This document shows positions 38,879-51,600 of a DNA stretch of 64,000 nt, piece after piece. The stretch is taken from the NCBI GenBank assembly GCA_013397845.1, contig VZTG01002908.1:337576-401575 (forward strand), written 5' to 3'. Numbering within the stretch: the first letter of the stretch is position 1; each line of letters starts with the position of its first letter. Origin of the DNA: Melanocharis versteri. Its lineage: Eukaryota; Chordata; Aves; Passeriformes; Melanocharitidae. The position numbers and the translations under genes are program-made. A model generated the notes under the pieces. It did not search any database. It was not told where the DNA came from and was given only the letters and a program-made list of their open reading frames with translations.

Positions 38879-41217
38879 ATCAACCACCTGTGGATGTGCT
38901 GTTCTCTCAGGTGCCAGCCTGCACACCTGCCATGGTGATCCAGCACCCTCAGGCCACACGGGGAGCTCCTCAGGACTGGGCTCTGCCTTGTCTGCATGTT
39001 TGTTTTACACTAAATGTGGAGAAAATGGGAAGAGTCACAGGTTGGTGAGGGCTGTGCAGTTGCTGGTTCTGCCCTGCTGTGGACACTCCACCTGCTCCTG
39101 CCATGATTAGTTTCTTATCCCAACACAAGATATTGGTACTGGAACTGGAACATGGCCATGCTAACTTTATTTTTCCATTGAACTAAACAAATTAGTCTCA
39201 AAAGATACACTGTGATCCAAAAGGGGCATTACCATTCTTTAGCCAATTTTCTTATTGCTGCTGTAAAAGTATGAGGAGATGCATTATAGAGATATAGTTA
39301 AAAACCATGCCAGCTGAAGAATTTAGATGTTGTCCAAAATTAACAAATCCAAGTGTTATTTCTCCCAGAGGTTAGATGGTATAATTTTGATTTTTTTTCC
39401 ATCATATTTAGGTAGCGCTTTCCATAAACTCTGCAGCCAAGGAAACTTTTGAATAATTTTAGCCGTTATTAAATTCAGTTTCAGAGATAATTATCAAAGC
39501 ATGGCTAGCACATATAGCAGAGTGAGGGTTTATGCACTTTTATTGGACAAGTAGGAGCCGGTGTTTATTTTCCCTGGATTACAAGGAGTCTCGGTTTCAA
39601 GACATGTCCACAAACACCTTTGTTCCTGGGGACAGTTTTACCTGCCAGCTGTGCATGCCCGTGGATTTAGCATCCTCAGAGTGTGCTGCAGCCTGCAGAG
39701 AAAGGCACTGGAGGCTCCATCGAGAGTAGGGACCAAGCCATGTGGCACCAACACTATCTAAAGAAAGGAGCAAAGGAAAATGAGAATAAACACCTTTGTA
39801 AAGCTGTTCTCACATGTGAGGAAACAGATGATGCTACATGATGCCACCTGTGCTGTTCACAGCTCTGTTTTCATTTAAAGTTTTCAGTTAGGTAGGTGGA
39901 GCAGTTTCTCCCCCCTCCAATTAAAAAAAAAAGTTAATCTCAAACTTTATTTCATCTCCAGCCTCAAAATGCTGTCTTGTGTCAGGATGTGAATGACCAG
40001 AGCATTACTTCTGGTCACAGTGCCAGAAGGGCAGGGGGATGGTAAATTGAAATTCCGTTTGCAATTGCCACAACGTTTTCCCCTCTGCTTACCCTGCGTT
40101 GACAATGGGTGTTTATGTCAGATGAAAGGAGTCTGCAGATACGTCAGCATCTCACTTTTCTCTGTCCATCCAAATGTGTCGGCAAGTCAATTTATGAAGG
40201 CTAAATTATAAGCAGTACACAAGAGATGGGAAAGTCTTTATGGGATAAAACAGGCAGTGCAGGCTACGGCTCTCTGCCTGAGAACTTATCTGATGCCAGG
40301 CTGACAGTATTCCTGCCCGGCGGAAATTATTAGTCTTTGAAAGGGGTGTGTAGTGAAACACGTTGAAAAAAGGAAGCACAAAAGGCATCCTGTCTGCTCC
40401 AGAGTTATCACAGGTAGCTGCACCACCCTGTGTGACACCTGCGGAGGAAACCCAGCCGGAGCTGGAGATGCGCCAGCCTCCAGGACGGATCACAGAGCGT
40501 AGCTGATGACAGTGCCGTGTCTCCCATAGGTGGATGTGACTAATCACAAAAACAGGCATGCAGGGTGACACCAGCACAAATAGTTCTCAAACCTCTCAGC
40601 GGTCACAGAGTGTACATACACAATTTTATCCAATTAACTAAAATTAGTTTTGTACATTGCGTGCCAGCGGTGTCTCTAAGGCTCTAGGGGTGAAGACTGG
40701 AATGATCACTCTGGTTCAGCAGGCTATTAGGGTTTGAAGCCCTGTTTTAACAAGGCACTTCAACACATGCATAAATTTAAGCGTTTGAGAAGTCCTGTTA
40801 TTGACAGTGGGACTACTTTAGGTGCTTCAAGCTGAATAACTGCTTAAATGTTTTGCTGAATATGACAATGTTGAGTAAATGTGGCACAGCTCTGGAGCTT
40901 TTAAACGTCATGTCAGGCAGAGCAAACACCATTAATGAACACTGAGTCCCTGTCAAAAGGGTACCCTGCTCCTCCAGGGTGAGGGAAATTTTGAAGTGGT
41001 GCTGCTGTGTGGGAGCAAAATCAGATCTGACTGTGATTCACTGCACACTTACTTTTGCTTGCTGCAGAGACTGCCTGTCATCTCCTCTTTGGTAGCAGCT
41101 TCTTTTTATTAGAAACAAAACCCAAAAAATCACTCATAATCTAAGATCAAATTCTTGCAATTCTTGTGCAGTTTCATTCAAATTAGGGGCCATTGTGTGT
41201 GATCCCACTTAAGAGCT
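38879..41217. other. Unique non-coding stretch
   Basis: No gene or transposon recognised. The part at about 39160-39540 is AT-rich, even-textured sequence that could be conserved non-coding DNA. A short A-run is at about 39922. Confidence 0.5.
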
Positions 41218-41283
41218 GGATTCATGATCCTGTCCCTTCCACCTCAGAATATTCTGTGATTCTTAGGCTTCTGTGATTCTTAG
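41218..41283 (+). mobile_element. CR1 LINE, terminal 3' scrap
   Basis: A short + strand remnant: 'tgatcctgtcccttccacct' followed by 'cagaatattctgtgattctta' and a second degenerate octamer unit. This is the very end of a CR1 3' region and tail. Only about 65 bp are recognisable. Confidence 0.75.
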
Positions 41284-43533
41284 AACATGTCCAAGATGTA
41301 CTGATCTGCTGAGGAATCTCAAAGGCTGCAAAATCCAATGACAATTCATTTTTTGTTTCAACAAATTGAGTAAGAAGCCAGGGAGGGGCAGGAGTGGAAC
41401 ATTTCCATGGCTGATATTGCATCCATGAATCCAGCTCTTTGTTCAGCTGGGGGCTGCACGCTGACAAATGTGCTGTTTCCTGAAAGCCATAACATCTTTG
41501 TCCTGTGTCCAGGTGTGGGAAGTAGGGTACAGACTGGGGCAGCCTGTTTCTAAAAAGGTGTGAGGGGGGTTTTTTTAATCATTTTAAGATTAAGAAAGCA
41601 ACCCAGAATTTCAAGACATGCATAAGATCAAAAGGACTCCAGCTCAAGAAAATATTAGAGCCTCTTTTCATCCCCCAGCTAGCCATCTTTCTCCCCCACT
41701 GAAGCCTGGTTCAATCAGCTATTATCTATCCTTTTTCACAGGCACTGCCTTGTTTTTTCTCTCTGAAACCTTTATGAGCACTAGGTTTACTGCAAGCTAC
41801 AGATTAGGTAGTTGTGTGTGTATTGAGAGATGGTGTCAGCCTTCTCCTTGGCTGGACACGAGGCCAGTTTCGTGGCACTCAGAATGGTAATACCCTGAAT
41901 GCTGAGTTCTCACATATTGTCACATTAGATCGTTTAACCCTTGAGTTGCCTCAAGATGCAAGATAGCACCCAGTCAGCCTATCAGTTTCATACAGCATTT
42001 CCCAGTTTCAAAATCAATAGGAGGTAAGGAGAGGGTAGCTGGGTCCCATGGAATTTGACAGCTTGGTATTGAAGCACAGCACGCACCTCTTAGCAAGAAA
42101 ATGTGGGACTTGGCTTGAAATAAACATCATTTTTTCGGTGCAGTGGTAGAGCTCAAAAATTGAAGATAAAAGACCTAGTGGTTTTTTTAGAGAACAAAAG
42201 ATTATTTGAGGGTGTTTTAAATATGAATGGAGGAGCTTAGAAACAAAATACTGGATCACAAGTCTTAGACGTGAGCTTAGACGCTGCTCGTAAAACTATT
42301 GAGGAAAAGCTGCTCTTGTCTCTCCACCTTGGTCTGATCACCCACACTGCAGAAAGCCACTTGTCTGACTTCTCTCCTGACTCAAACCTCATGAGCACTG
42401 CCCACAGCAGTCTAGCAGGGTACCCAGTTGATGTTTGAGATCTCCAGCACTTGGACCAACGAGTGAGTGCCTTCATTACTGACTTATAAAATCCTTTTTT
42501 TGTTTTTTCTCCTGTTATAACGGATGTTCAGGTGTTTCTTTCTGCTGAGTGCCATAGTTCTGCGGGGACATGAGAGCACCCTCTGGACCACTTATTGGCC
42601 AGAAGCTGCACCTGGCAGGGACCAAACAGATCCTGGTTATAATTTTTATTCCTAAATAAGTAGACAAAGCTTGTAATATACCAAGTGTGCCATGGTCTGG
42701 AATTGTACTTTATCCGTTGAGCCATCATGGACCAAAGGCCACTCCATGAGAAATAACAAGATGGCTTGGATATGTCAAAATTTCAACGTTCCCTCTTCTT
42801 CTTCTTTTTTTTTTTTTAGTTAGGTGATAATTATTTCTCTAATTCAACTTGAAATGGAAAATTATTTCCTTTGATATGAATCTGAAATTTCATTTCTCCT
42901 GAAATACACTTTTTTCTTTTTTTTTTTTTAACAGGAAAAAACAGGCCTACAGAGAAGCAGCTAATATGTTTTTACAGCTGTAGCTATTAAAGGACACATT
43001 CACAGCCCAAGTAGGATCCAGCACGCCGTGAAGCCGACACAAAGCCACTGAATTAAATGGACCTTAGACAAGCCATGAAGCTCTCTGGAGATAGCATACA
43101 ACTGGATATCAGAAATAGTATTTAACCAGTGGTGAATCATTGAAAAAGACAAAATCACACTACTGCATTGCTACCTAGTTTCTGACCAGCCTTAGAGGAA
43201 CAGACCCTGTGTTAGGTGTCAGAAAGCACTGGGCTGTAACTCCACTGCTCATCCAGGTGTACTGGACAGAGGTTATTTACCTGGGAGGGGAAGGGACACA
43301 TGGGAAGTGTTTCCATCGTGCTGAGCAAGATTCTTCACAACTCACCTGCCAATGTCTGTGAGTCTCTCAGTACCCTTGGGGAACACATGGGGTATCACTG
43401 TTCTGGTCTTAGGAAGATGAAAGTTCCAGCAAGGGGGCCGTTGTCTCAATCAGACCCTGTCCCAACTCCTGTCCCACCTCTGCTAGCAAGGGGCCATTTC
43501 CAGACAGGAGCTGAACTTGCAGCATCCCTGGAA
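41284..43533. other. Unique non-coding stretch
   Basis: No gene recognised. Two T-rich tracts occur at about 42795-42820 and 42909-42933. The second ends in TTAACAG and looks like a splice acceptor, but no convincing exon follows. Confidence 0.5.
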
Positions 43534-43986
43534 ATCACAGAACCACAGGATGGGTCAGGCTGGAAGGGATGATCATGGGCCACCTGGTCCCACCTCCCTG
43601 CTCAAGCAGCGCCATCCCAGAGCACATGGCACAGGATTGTGTCCAGATGGTTCTGGAATATCTCCAGTGAGGGAGGCTCCACACCCTCTCTGGACAATCA
43701 GTTCCAGTGCTTGGTTACTGCACAGGAAAGAAATTCTTCCTCATGTTCAGATGGAACTTCCTGGGCATCAGTTCCTGCCCGTTCCTCCTGTCCCATTGCT
43801 GGGCCCCACGGAGCAGAGCCTGGTCCATCCCCTGCCCCCTCCCTGCAGACACTGACACACAGGGATGAGGGCCCCTCTCAGCCGTCTCTTCCCGAGGCTG
43901 AACAGGCCCAGCTCCCTCAGCCTTTCCTCAGGGAGATGCTCCAGTCCCTTCATCATCTTTGTCACACTCTGGACCTGCTCCAGGAG
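43534..43986 (-). mobile_element. CR1 LINE (CR1-J-like), ORF2 C-terminus and 3' end
   Basis: On the minus strand this copy carries the last part of CR1 ORF2 and the short 3' end with tail (43534-43556 in + orientation shows TCACAGAACCACAG). The C-terminal coding remnant is clear at about 43986-43860: it reads LLEQVQ, then KMMKGLEHL, ERLRELGLFSL and KRRLRG, the conserved end of the CR1 reverse transcriptase protein. The frame is broken after that, so the copy is dead. Its 5' limit is abrupt at 43986, next to the ambiguous base at 43987. It is about 97% identical to the copy starting at 63709 (about 9 differences in roughly 270 bp), so both belong to one subfamily. Confidence 0.95.
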
Positions 43987-43987
43987 N
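43987..43987. other. Single ambiguous base (N)
   Basis: The only non-ACGT base in the window. It sits exactly where CR1 similarity stops, so it may mark a collapsed gap, a consensus conflict between repeat copies, or a join in the assembly. Confidence 0.99.
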
Positions 43988-44340
43988 CACTCTCACACTG
44001 AGCCGGCCGGGCTCAGGCGACGCTAGAGGCAAATGAGAAAGAAGCGGCCCCCCGTGCAGGGCATCGAGGTTTATTCCGATCCCTCAATGAGTCCAGACGA
44101 GAAGGGGTTCACTTCCGTTCCACACACACTTTTCAGGGGTAGAGGAGGGAGGCAGGGCATACAGGAACGACCAGTGGGAATACAGAGGGGGCCAGGTCAC
44201 TTCCAATTAAGGGATACAAGGGGATGGCTGGCTGCCTGCCAATCACACAGACCCGAGCTCCTCAGGGTCACATGATCGATGGAGGAGGCTTGTCCCACTG
44301 AGAACAGGTATACCTTTAAGTTCTGAAGCTTTTCCACCAG
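43988..44340 (-). mobile_element. Probable solo LTR or LTR fragment
   Basis: On the minus strand this block reads like an LTR. It has a U3-like part, an AATAAA signal (complement at about 44071-44076), then a GC-rich U5-like part ending ...GCCGGCTCA near 43999. The CpG-rich, low-repeat texture differs from both CR1 flanks. A clean TG start and target-site duplication could not be found, so the left and right limits are approximate and the start may lie as far as 44400. I do not recognise the family. No retroviral coding sequence is attached. Confidence 0.45.
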
Positions 44341-44399
44341 CTTTTGTTTATATCTGGGCTTTTAGGCCCCTCAGCCTCAGCTGCTGCTCGTGCAGATGA

Positions 44400-44800
44400 T
44401 GCAGCAACCCTGCATTTGCCTTTGCTGGATTGCAGGAGGTTCTCTGCCCATCTCTCCATCCTGTCGAGGTCCTTCCCGAGGGCTGCCCGGCTCTCTGGGG
44501 TATTGGCCCCTCCTCCCAGCCTCGTGTTTTCAGAGAGCTTGCTGAGGAGGCATCTGCCCTCACCCAAGGCCAGGTAAATGACACCAGTTTCTCTTCCCTC
44601 AGCCACCAACACCGTTACCCCATCACAGGAATCTACTGAATTAGTCAGACATTATCATGCTCTTAGTGAAGCCATGTGGCTGTCACCAATCCCCTCCTTA
44701 CCTTCCATGTGTCTTAGCACAGTTTCCAGGAGGATCTGCTCCATGGTCTTTCCAAACACAGGAGTGACTCTGGCTGCTCTGCATCACTTATTTTTCCTCC
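44400..44800 (-). pseudogene. CR1 ORF2 reverse-transcriptase remnant, with internal deletion
   Basis: Two minus-strand pieces of the CR1 ORF2 protein are recognisable. The upstream piece (about 44790-44658) reads MEQILLETVLRHMEGKEGIG followed by DSHMASL, matching the block before the finger/palm of CR1 RT. The downstream piece (about 44570-44406) reads KLSENTRLGGGANTPE, then DLDRMERWAE and KGKCRV, the block that follows the catalytic motif. The position where functional CR1 has its FADD motif reads LSEN here (about 44537-44526), so both catalytic aspartates are lost. The segment expected between the two pieces is missing, an internal deletion. It is older and more diverged than the CR1 copy at 43534. 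Confidence 0.82.
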
Positions 44801-45489
44801 AAGAAGGTTGCCAAGATGTCTTACGCCCGCACAGCCACTGTCATTTCCCTGGTCGTGTGCACGTACGTTTCTGAGGTACTGTAAGGGTTAAATGTTGGAA
44901 TTCCAGGACAGGACAGCTGCAGGGGGGAGGATGATCTGCTATGCAGGCACTTGCCATTAGATGTCTCCAGCCCCCTGGTCTTGGAAACGGAGGGAGTCAA
45001 GCATGGCCTCAGAATGCCTTCAGTCGGTGGGAGCAGAAGGTGGAAATGGAAAGCTTGTCATTTGTTCTCCTAGTTAGCAAGCAAGGGCTGGTGTAAAGTG
45101 TCCATTTGCTTGGGAAGGAGCTCTTGGACTGCAAACTAAACTTCTAAGTCAAGGTCCTCTCTGACCTCTGGCGGACCTGGACTTTCTGAATGAAGCAGTC
45201 CAGTGCCCCGGTGGAAACAGACAGTGGTGGAACGCATTCTGAGGTCAGCATGCTCTGCAAGTTATAAACAGGAGCCTGCAGAATTTGCTTCTTAATGGTT
45301 GAGAAGGCTGCAGTTATTTTTCTCCATTTAGTTTACTTATTTAAACAACACAATAGATTTTCCTTGTGTGATTAACAGGGATTTTTCAAAATAATAAAGC
45401 TTCCACTTTCAAAAATACTTACGAAGCCAAGCAAAGCTAAGAAAAGCCAAGCTTTATCTTAGTTGGAGCTGGAATAGGATTTCAATATG
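44801..45489. other. Unique non-coding stretch
   Basis: The CR1 similarity fades out near 44800. Beyond it I see no repeat or gene. Confidence 0.5.
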
Positions 45490-45615
45490 GATCAGTTTGC
45501 TACTTCCATTCTCTGTATGAGTATCACAGCCCAGAGCAAAGTGAAATGACTAGTAATGGACATGTGCAAGTTAATGGCAGAGCTGGAATTTGACTAAATA
45601 CTCAGTCTGGTCAGT
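45490..45615 (+). mobile_element. Possible MIR-type SINE fossil
   Basis: The part from about 45535 to 45610 follows the order of MIR 3' sequence: an 'agagcaaagtgaaatgact' like block, then 'caagttaatggcagagctgg', then 'aatttgactaaatactcag'. The upstream core is too diverged to assign, so this is a weaker call than the copy at 22640. Confidence 0.5.
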
Positions 45616-48450
45616 TTGTCTCTTTCTAATATTTCCATGCAGCTGATCACAGAAGAGAAAGACACATCTGTTCTTTGCAGTGGGCTCACTGAAAGTAATT
45701 AAGAATGGCAACAGGTGTTAAGATGAATTAAGATCTCAAAGGTAGCGACACAGATAAGAAAAGCTGCAAAGCACTGATTACATTAATTATGATCAGTTAG
45801 AGAAAGCTCTCCTCTGAGCAGAAGGGTTTTGGAGAACTTGCCTCATGAACTTGCCTCAGGCGCTCAGCAAAACCTTGAGAGCCCAAAGCCAACTGGAAGA
45901 GTCAAAACAGCAAAACTAGATCAGCAGCAGACATTGGAAGGGCTCCACCACCTTAAACCACAAGTCTGTTTCCCCGAGAATGCCTGAAATTAGAGGCCTG
46001 GGAGTGGGAATAAGCCCATGGCAAAGGTCTGCTCCCTTCCAGAAGGCTCTCCACCTGCTCTGGCTGTGGCCAGGCAAAGGGAATGCTCGCACCTGGGCAT
46101 TCATACTGTGATGTGTCTGTACCATTTGCCTGGGCACCCCAGCCCAGCGTGGAACAGCCACAGGTACTGGCAATCCTGCTGAGGGCAGGTCCCTCATGGG
46201 CAGGCTCAGGCCAGTCCTGCTGTGTTTGGCTGCATCAGACTTTAAATCACCAGCCACGAACAGCTGAAAGGCCACATAAATAAAGGAGAACTTCAAAATT
46301 TTCTGATAGTTCCTGAACTTCTTGTAAAAAAAGTCAACAAAGACGAATGAAGCAAATGCTAAATGTTTGAGATTTATAGTCTACATGATGACCTTCCTTT
46401 GAAACAGTGTTAGTGTCATTCCCCTTGCTGGCTGAGTGCACACACGCTGTCCCTGCAGCAACCCCCAACCATTTCTTTCTGGTTTCACTTTTTCTCCACC
46501 CTGATTTATAAGGATGTGTCCTGTCTTCATGTCTCAGGGAACACATTGGACTTTTCAGTAAATATACACAATGCAGTTCCTTTTTTCCCAACAGTCGAAA
46601 GGAAAAGGCTCCTCCCAACAAGATAAACAACCCACCCACCCGTTCCCTCAAGCAAATACATCAGGGAAGAGATGACCAGCTTTGTGTTCTGCCCTGGAGG
46701 TTTCCAGCCTGATGTCTCCTGCAGTGGAGAGCTCTGTCAGCGAGGGCCATCTCCTGAGGGTGCCCTGCCATGGGCCATCCCAGGTGGGGTCTGGGACTCT
46801 CAGACCCAGCAGTGTGTGGTGCCTGGCTCCTCCCTTACCCCCTCAGCAGAGAGACAGATGTTTTCCACCAGGGCAGTATAATGCCCAAGGAGCCAGGCAT
46901 TACAGACTGCACTCCATGGCCTGCAGGAGCTGATCCTGTTCCTGTTGAACTGGTATCAAGTGATTTCTATGGCTGATGGCTGAAATGTCTTTTAGACTAA
47001 TAGCATGGCGTGGTTTTGATTTAGAAAAAAAAAAAATCCATTGACCTAGGGACCTTGGAACTTGTCAAATTTGTCTTACAACATGACCCCAAGACCATTA
47101 AAGTCAGTTTAAAGTCCCCCTTTGATTCCATCGAACTTTAGATTGGCCCTTGGCAAATGTTTCAATTAACCTTTGCCAGGTTCCATGTTTGTAATGAAAT
47201 CTAAATTCATGTTAGTTTTGTGCAGTTCCCATTTCTATAACAAATGTTCTTCGTCGCCTTGTTTCCAATAAAGAGACGTCCTCAGGCCCTACAGACCAAG
47301 TACAGCCTTAGATAGAAGATAAATCAGTGGCCACATGGGACCCGTGTTTGGAAGGATGCCATTGCAGTGTCAGAAACAAGGTGGTTATTTATCAGAAGGT
47401 CCCAAAACCACTTTTCACCTGAGTCTGCTTATCCCTTGACCCTCCGTAGAGGAACAGTCCTGTTTTTGGGGAGCAGCGCTGGACTCCCTGACTTGGTGAC
47501 CTGAGGAGGGAGGAAAGAATTGCATTGAAGTAAGAAGTGCCCATAAGGCCAAAAGCCAGGCAATGAGACACTCTTCCAGGCTCAGACAGAGAAGCAAGAG
47601 GACACAGGAGAACCAGGTGCCACCAGTCAAGTGGTAGAAGACAGCTCCTGAGCTGCAGAAAATGTGAGGTCATTCACACCAGCACAGACCTCTCTCATCT
47701 TCCACGAGGATGCAGAGATCTCAAATTATCCCACATTTGCCACCTTGCAAATCATCAGGGACAGTTGCCATGGATCAGCAGACACCTGATAACTTGTTAC
47801 CCAGCAGTGAGTTCTTCATGTGTTCAAACTCGTGATCTCCCTCGGGACTGAAAGGTGCTCTGCAATGTTTTGGAGTGTGCCAGGCTTTCTGTCTAGCACT
47901 CAAATGCTGTTTACCTCTCTTTGATGCCCCTTTATTGCTATTTATTTCAAACAAAACCCTCAAAATTGCAGTTCCTGCTATTTTTTTTTAACTGGAATTT
48001 CTTGTTATTCACCTGCTGAGTGGAGTGATTATTTCAGAATACCCTTAGTGCTTGCCCCTCTCCTCACTGCAGCTTAACGACTATCTTTTTGGAGGCTGCT
48101 TTTTTTCTGGAATGGCTGTGTTTGGTGGTACCTCTGAGTGGGAATAAATTACTTCCAGATGGGCTGTGAGAACTGGTCCTTCAAAACACCAATATTAATC
48201 AGGCTCCTGCACTTATCTTTTATATTGCGGCTGCTTGTCTCCCTCATCCCACCAGAACCAAGAGAGCTTAAATTAGCTTTCAAGGACACAAGTTCTACAT
48301 CATTTTCACTTCCATTCAATTTTGTTTACTTTCTCAACAGTGTTGGCTCAATAGTACCCTGGTATTCTCATGCAGTGCTTACTCAAGATCAGTCTGCAGA
48401 GTACATCTCCTGATGATAACTTGGATTTTCAATTTGTAGTCCACAAAGGG
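45616..48450. other. Unique non-coding stretch
   Basis: No gene or transposon recognised. A 13-residue poly-A stretch lies near 47023. Open frames at 45.9-46.3 and 46.7-47.0 kb overlap on both strands without recognisable domains. Confidence 0.5.
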
Positions 48451-48630
48451 CCATGACATGAAGGTGGTAGCAAGCTTTGGTGCCTTCTAGAATAAAACCT
48501 TGCACAGGCAGAAGCCACAGGATGTGCCAGAGCAGAAAGGCCATGACATGAAGGTGGTAGCAAGCTTTGGTGCCTTCTAGAATAAAACCTTGCACAGGCA
48601 GAAGCCACAGGATGTGCCAGAGCAGAAAGG
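48451..48630 (+). repeat. Exact 90-bp tandem duplication
   Basis: 48451-48540 and 48541-48630 are identical at all 90 positions. Only two copies exist; the flanks differ. Perfect identity in non-coding DNA means a very recent duplication, a variable-number locus, or an assembly error. The unit contains an AATAAA word and has a length divisible by three, so a chance minus-strand open frame runs through both copies. That frame has no recognisable homology. Confidence 0.97.
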
Positions 48631-51600
48631 CAGGCTGGATAGCACATAGCATATGGGAGACCTGGAGAAATGGATTCGGAGCAAATCTAGCTTCCACGGC
48701 AACCAGCAGCAGTGTCAGGTCCTTGGGGTATGTTCTGCCAAGGAACCTTCTGATGATGATGGTTGGTGCTCAGATCTAACTATCACACAGGAGTTTTCTG
48801 AGAGCTGAAATGGTGTGGCACTTCAGTTGCCATCGTCACCCTTCTGCTTTTGCATGCCATTTCAGTCCTGTGTGCCATATTCAGTGCGGGTTTCCACAGA
48901 AATAATTGTACATGCTAATGATAGTACATGCCAATAGTAAATGCTTCGTGTTCTGCAGAAGGATGACTAAACACTCTGAAATCCCTTGCTGAGGTTCAGT
49001 TTGGGTGGCTTTCTTTACCTGGCAGTCAACTAGTAAACTAGCACAGATATCAGCTGAACAAAAATTCCTTTCATTCAGGGTTTAAGGCCTCACTTCTTGA
49101 GGAGCGTGATGAATGTGTACTAAAAAGCCAAGTTATCTTAGCTAGTAACACACTGCAAAAGATGGATTTAGGAAAAACACGGTATTCTTTTCAAACTCCA
49201 AGATAATTGTGTTGTGTTAGAGAACACCTTTCAAGAAAAAAACTGGCTTGATATAAGGCAGATCCTTATGTCTGACTCAGGGTGGTTAAAACAACAACAA
49301 CAAAACCCCTATAAAGCAAGAACTAGAAGGACAAGCAGGAGCAAAGGGCAAAAGCATATGCAAAACATACAGAGCCTTGGAAAGTTCAAGAAAGCAGAAA
49401 AAGCCGATAAATACTTATGTCAATAAAACAAGCCACTGGTCCTCATTTAATTAGAATTTTTATTAACAGTGGTTTGTTGACTTGTGCAGTATTTACCTAG
49501 GGCCCACATAAAAGGCGTTACAATCAGGAGACAGTGGCATTTTAATCCCCCTATTCCCAGTGTGGAAATGAAAGTGCTAAACTGATCATTTGTGTCCATC
49601 GATAGATCAGGGGCAGAGAGATCACCAATCTTTGTATTTTCCTCGGGAGTCAGGATGCAGGGGGGTATAGCCATGGGCCCAGCTGAGCTGCAGCTTGCAG
49701 AGAGGCAAGAGGTAAAATAACTCTGGCAGATGTCATTTCATCTGTTGCTCATGGATTCATAAGACTACAGCCAGCAAAACAACTGCTGGTTCCCAGATCC
49801 ATCTCTTCCTGCTAGTGGTGTAGCAGGATACAACCCCGAGGTCACATATTTTATTTCCGATCTTTGAACTCAAAACCCATTTATTATAAATCTAAAGTTG
49901 TGTCTATATCTAAAATGTAGAATTCCATTCCAGCAAAGCCAAACTGCTGGAGGTTTTGGGCTGGAGGTAAGGGACCAGGACCCACCTCACCTGATTTATT
50001 TACCACTGTGCTGAGTACTAGAGTGATCCTACTCACTCTCTGTTGGCAAAATAGGAAACATGATGGTCCATGATCATTTATTTCAGCAGGTCCTTTCTAG
50101 AATTCAGAAAACATTGCTCTCTGTCCTATTTCTGCTTCCCTTAATCTGAGGTCAGGCAGGGGTTGAGCCACATCCAGAACTGTCTTTAAAGGTCAAAAAG
50201 AAGTGTTAGATGAGGCTGCTAAGAGTGACCCCAAGGGATCAGGGCACTGCTGAGGCTTGCTGGTCCCTCTCCACTCTTGCTAAGTGTGCTGTGCCTGCCC
50301 AGAAAGCTCTGTGCTGCCAGGGGCGGGGGCCTGGTGGCAGGGAGCTTGTGACACTGGCCGTGGGCACAGGGAGGGCTTCCCCTCCATCCTGCCTGTCCCA
50401 GGTGAGCTGCGTAGGGGAGGTCAGCCAAAGCCACGTGTCCGGATGGTGTGGGTAGTGACCAGGATATTGTTTGCAGTCCTGGCCTGGACCCAGCAGTGGA
50501 TCACCCCCGTTGCTGCTGGATCCTCAGCCAGCTGCGTGGACTGGAGGAATTTGTGCAGGGAAGGCTGGGGTGGCAGGAATGCAGCCTGTCTGGGTTACAG
50601 TACCTGCAACCCCTAATTAGTCAGACACTTCCAAGTCAGACGCTGGTGACTAAATGGGTGTGGACTGAAATCCTCTTCCTGGTGAATCGGCCGGGCTCCA
50701 AGGGGCTGGCATGTGGCTGGGACGGGGTAAGGCAGCTGGTCACCTGTCTGGTGGGACAGCCCACTGACAGGTCTGCTGACATGGCACGGGGGGTTCTTGT
50801 GCCTGCCACATCCCAGCTCTCCTCCTGTAACCCACAGCGTGCCGAGGTCAGGCTGTCAACCAGATCCAGCAAGGCCTCCGTGACATCTGCTGGGCTGGGG
50901 CTACCTCTGGCTGCTGGCTTTGCCCCAGGCTGGCAGGTGGCACAGCCCTGGGGTCGTGGCTCTGGAGCCACCAGCACCACTGTGCCTTCAGCCAGCCCAG
51001 AGCAGGCATCCATCCTTCACAAGGGCACCCCACGGCTGATGCTGACATCTTTCCACTACCTCAAATAACACAACTCTCACACCTCAGCCCACTGCAGTGG
51101 GCAGTGAAAACACAGCTTTTTTTCCATCTTACGGTTTCCTCAAAAATGAAGGAGGCTGAGCTGTCCCAGGCTGCAGAAGCCAGTGTCAGAATTTCTGACT
51201 TGCTGCTGGGGCTGGGCTGGGTGTGAGGCATACCTGGTGGCTGATGGCATTAATGACCTTTATCTCCAGGAGCAGGGAGAGGAGGGATAACTCAGAATTG
51301 GCTTTAATGGGTGACCATAAATATAATGGGAGACTTGCAATCACATAATTATCTGTCTAATCCATCCATCTGTTGTACACACAATTTATTGATTATACAC
51401 ACACACACACATAACATATATCTGCAGTATGTATATATATTTGCAAAATGCTTGACAAATCATCCATGGATTGGAAGATTTATCCTACTTGTCACAGCTG
51501 TTCAGGCTGCTGTTTCCATTACAGCTATTCTTTCCCAGTGTGCCTAACTTTCTTCAATGTGGCACTTTTATGCTGGCATTTAAACATTGTGTTTCAGCAG

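Noticed and set aside
42909..42943. Second splice-acceptor-like site (poly-T then AACAG)
   Set aside because: No convincing exon or coding similarity follows; T-rich runs are common in this sequence.
48389..48697. Minus-strand protein with a duplicated 30-residue block
   Set aside because: The duplication is a DNA-level 90-bp repeat. The frame has no homology and length divisible by three is coincidence.
50448..51068. 206-residue open frame on the plus strand
   Set aside because: GC-rich composition leaves both strands open here. No domain, no clear codon bias and no exon boundaries.
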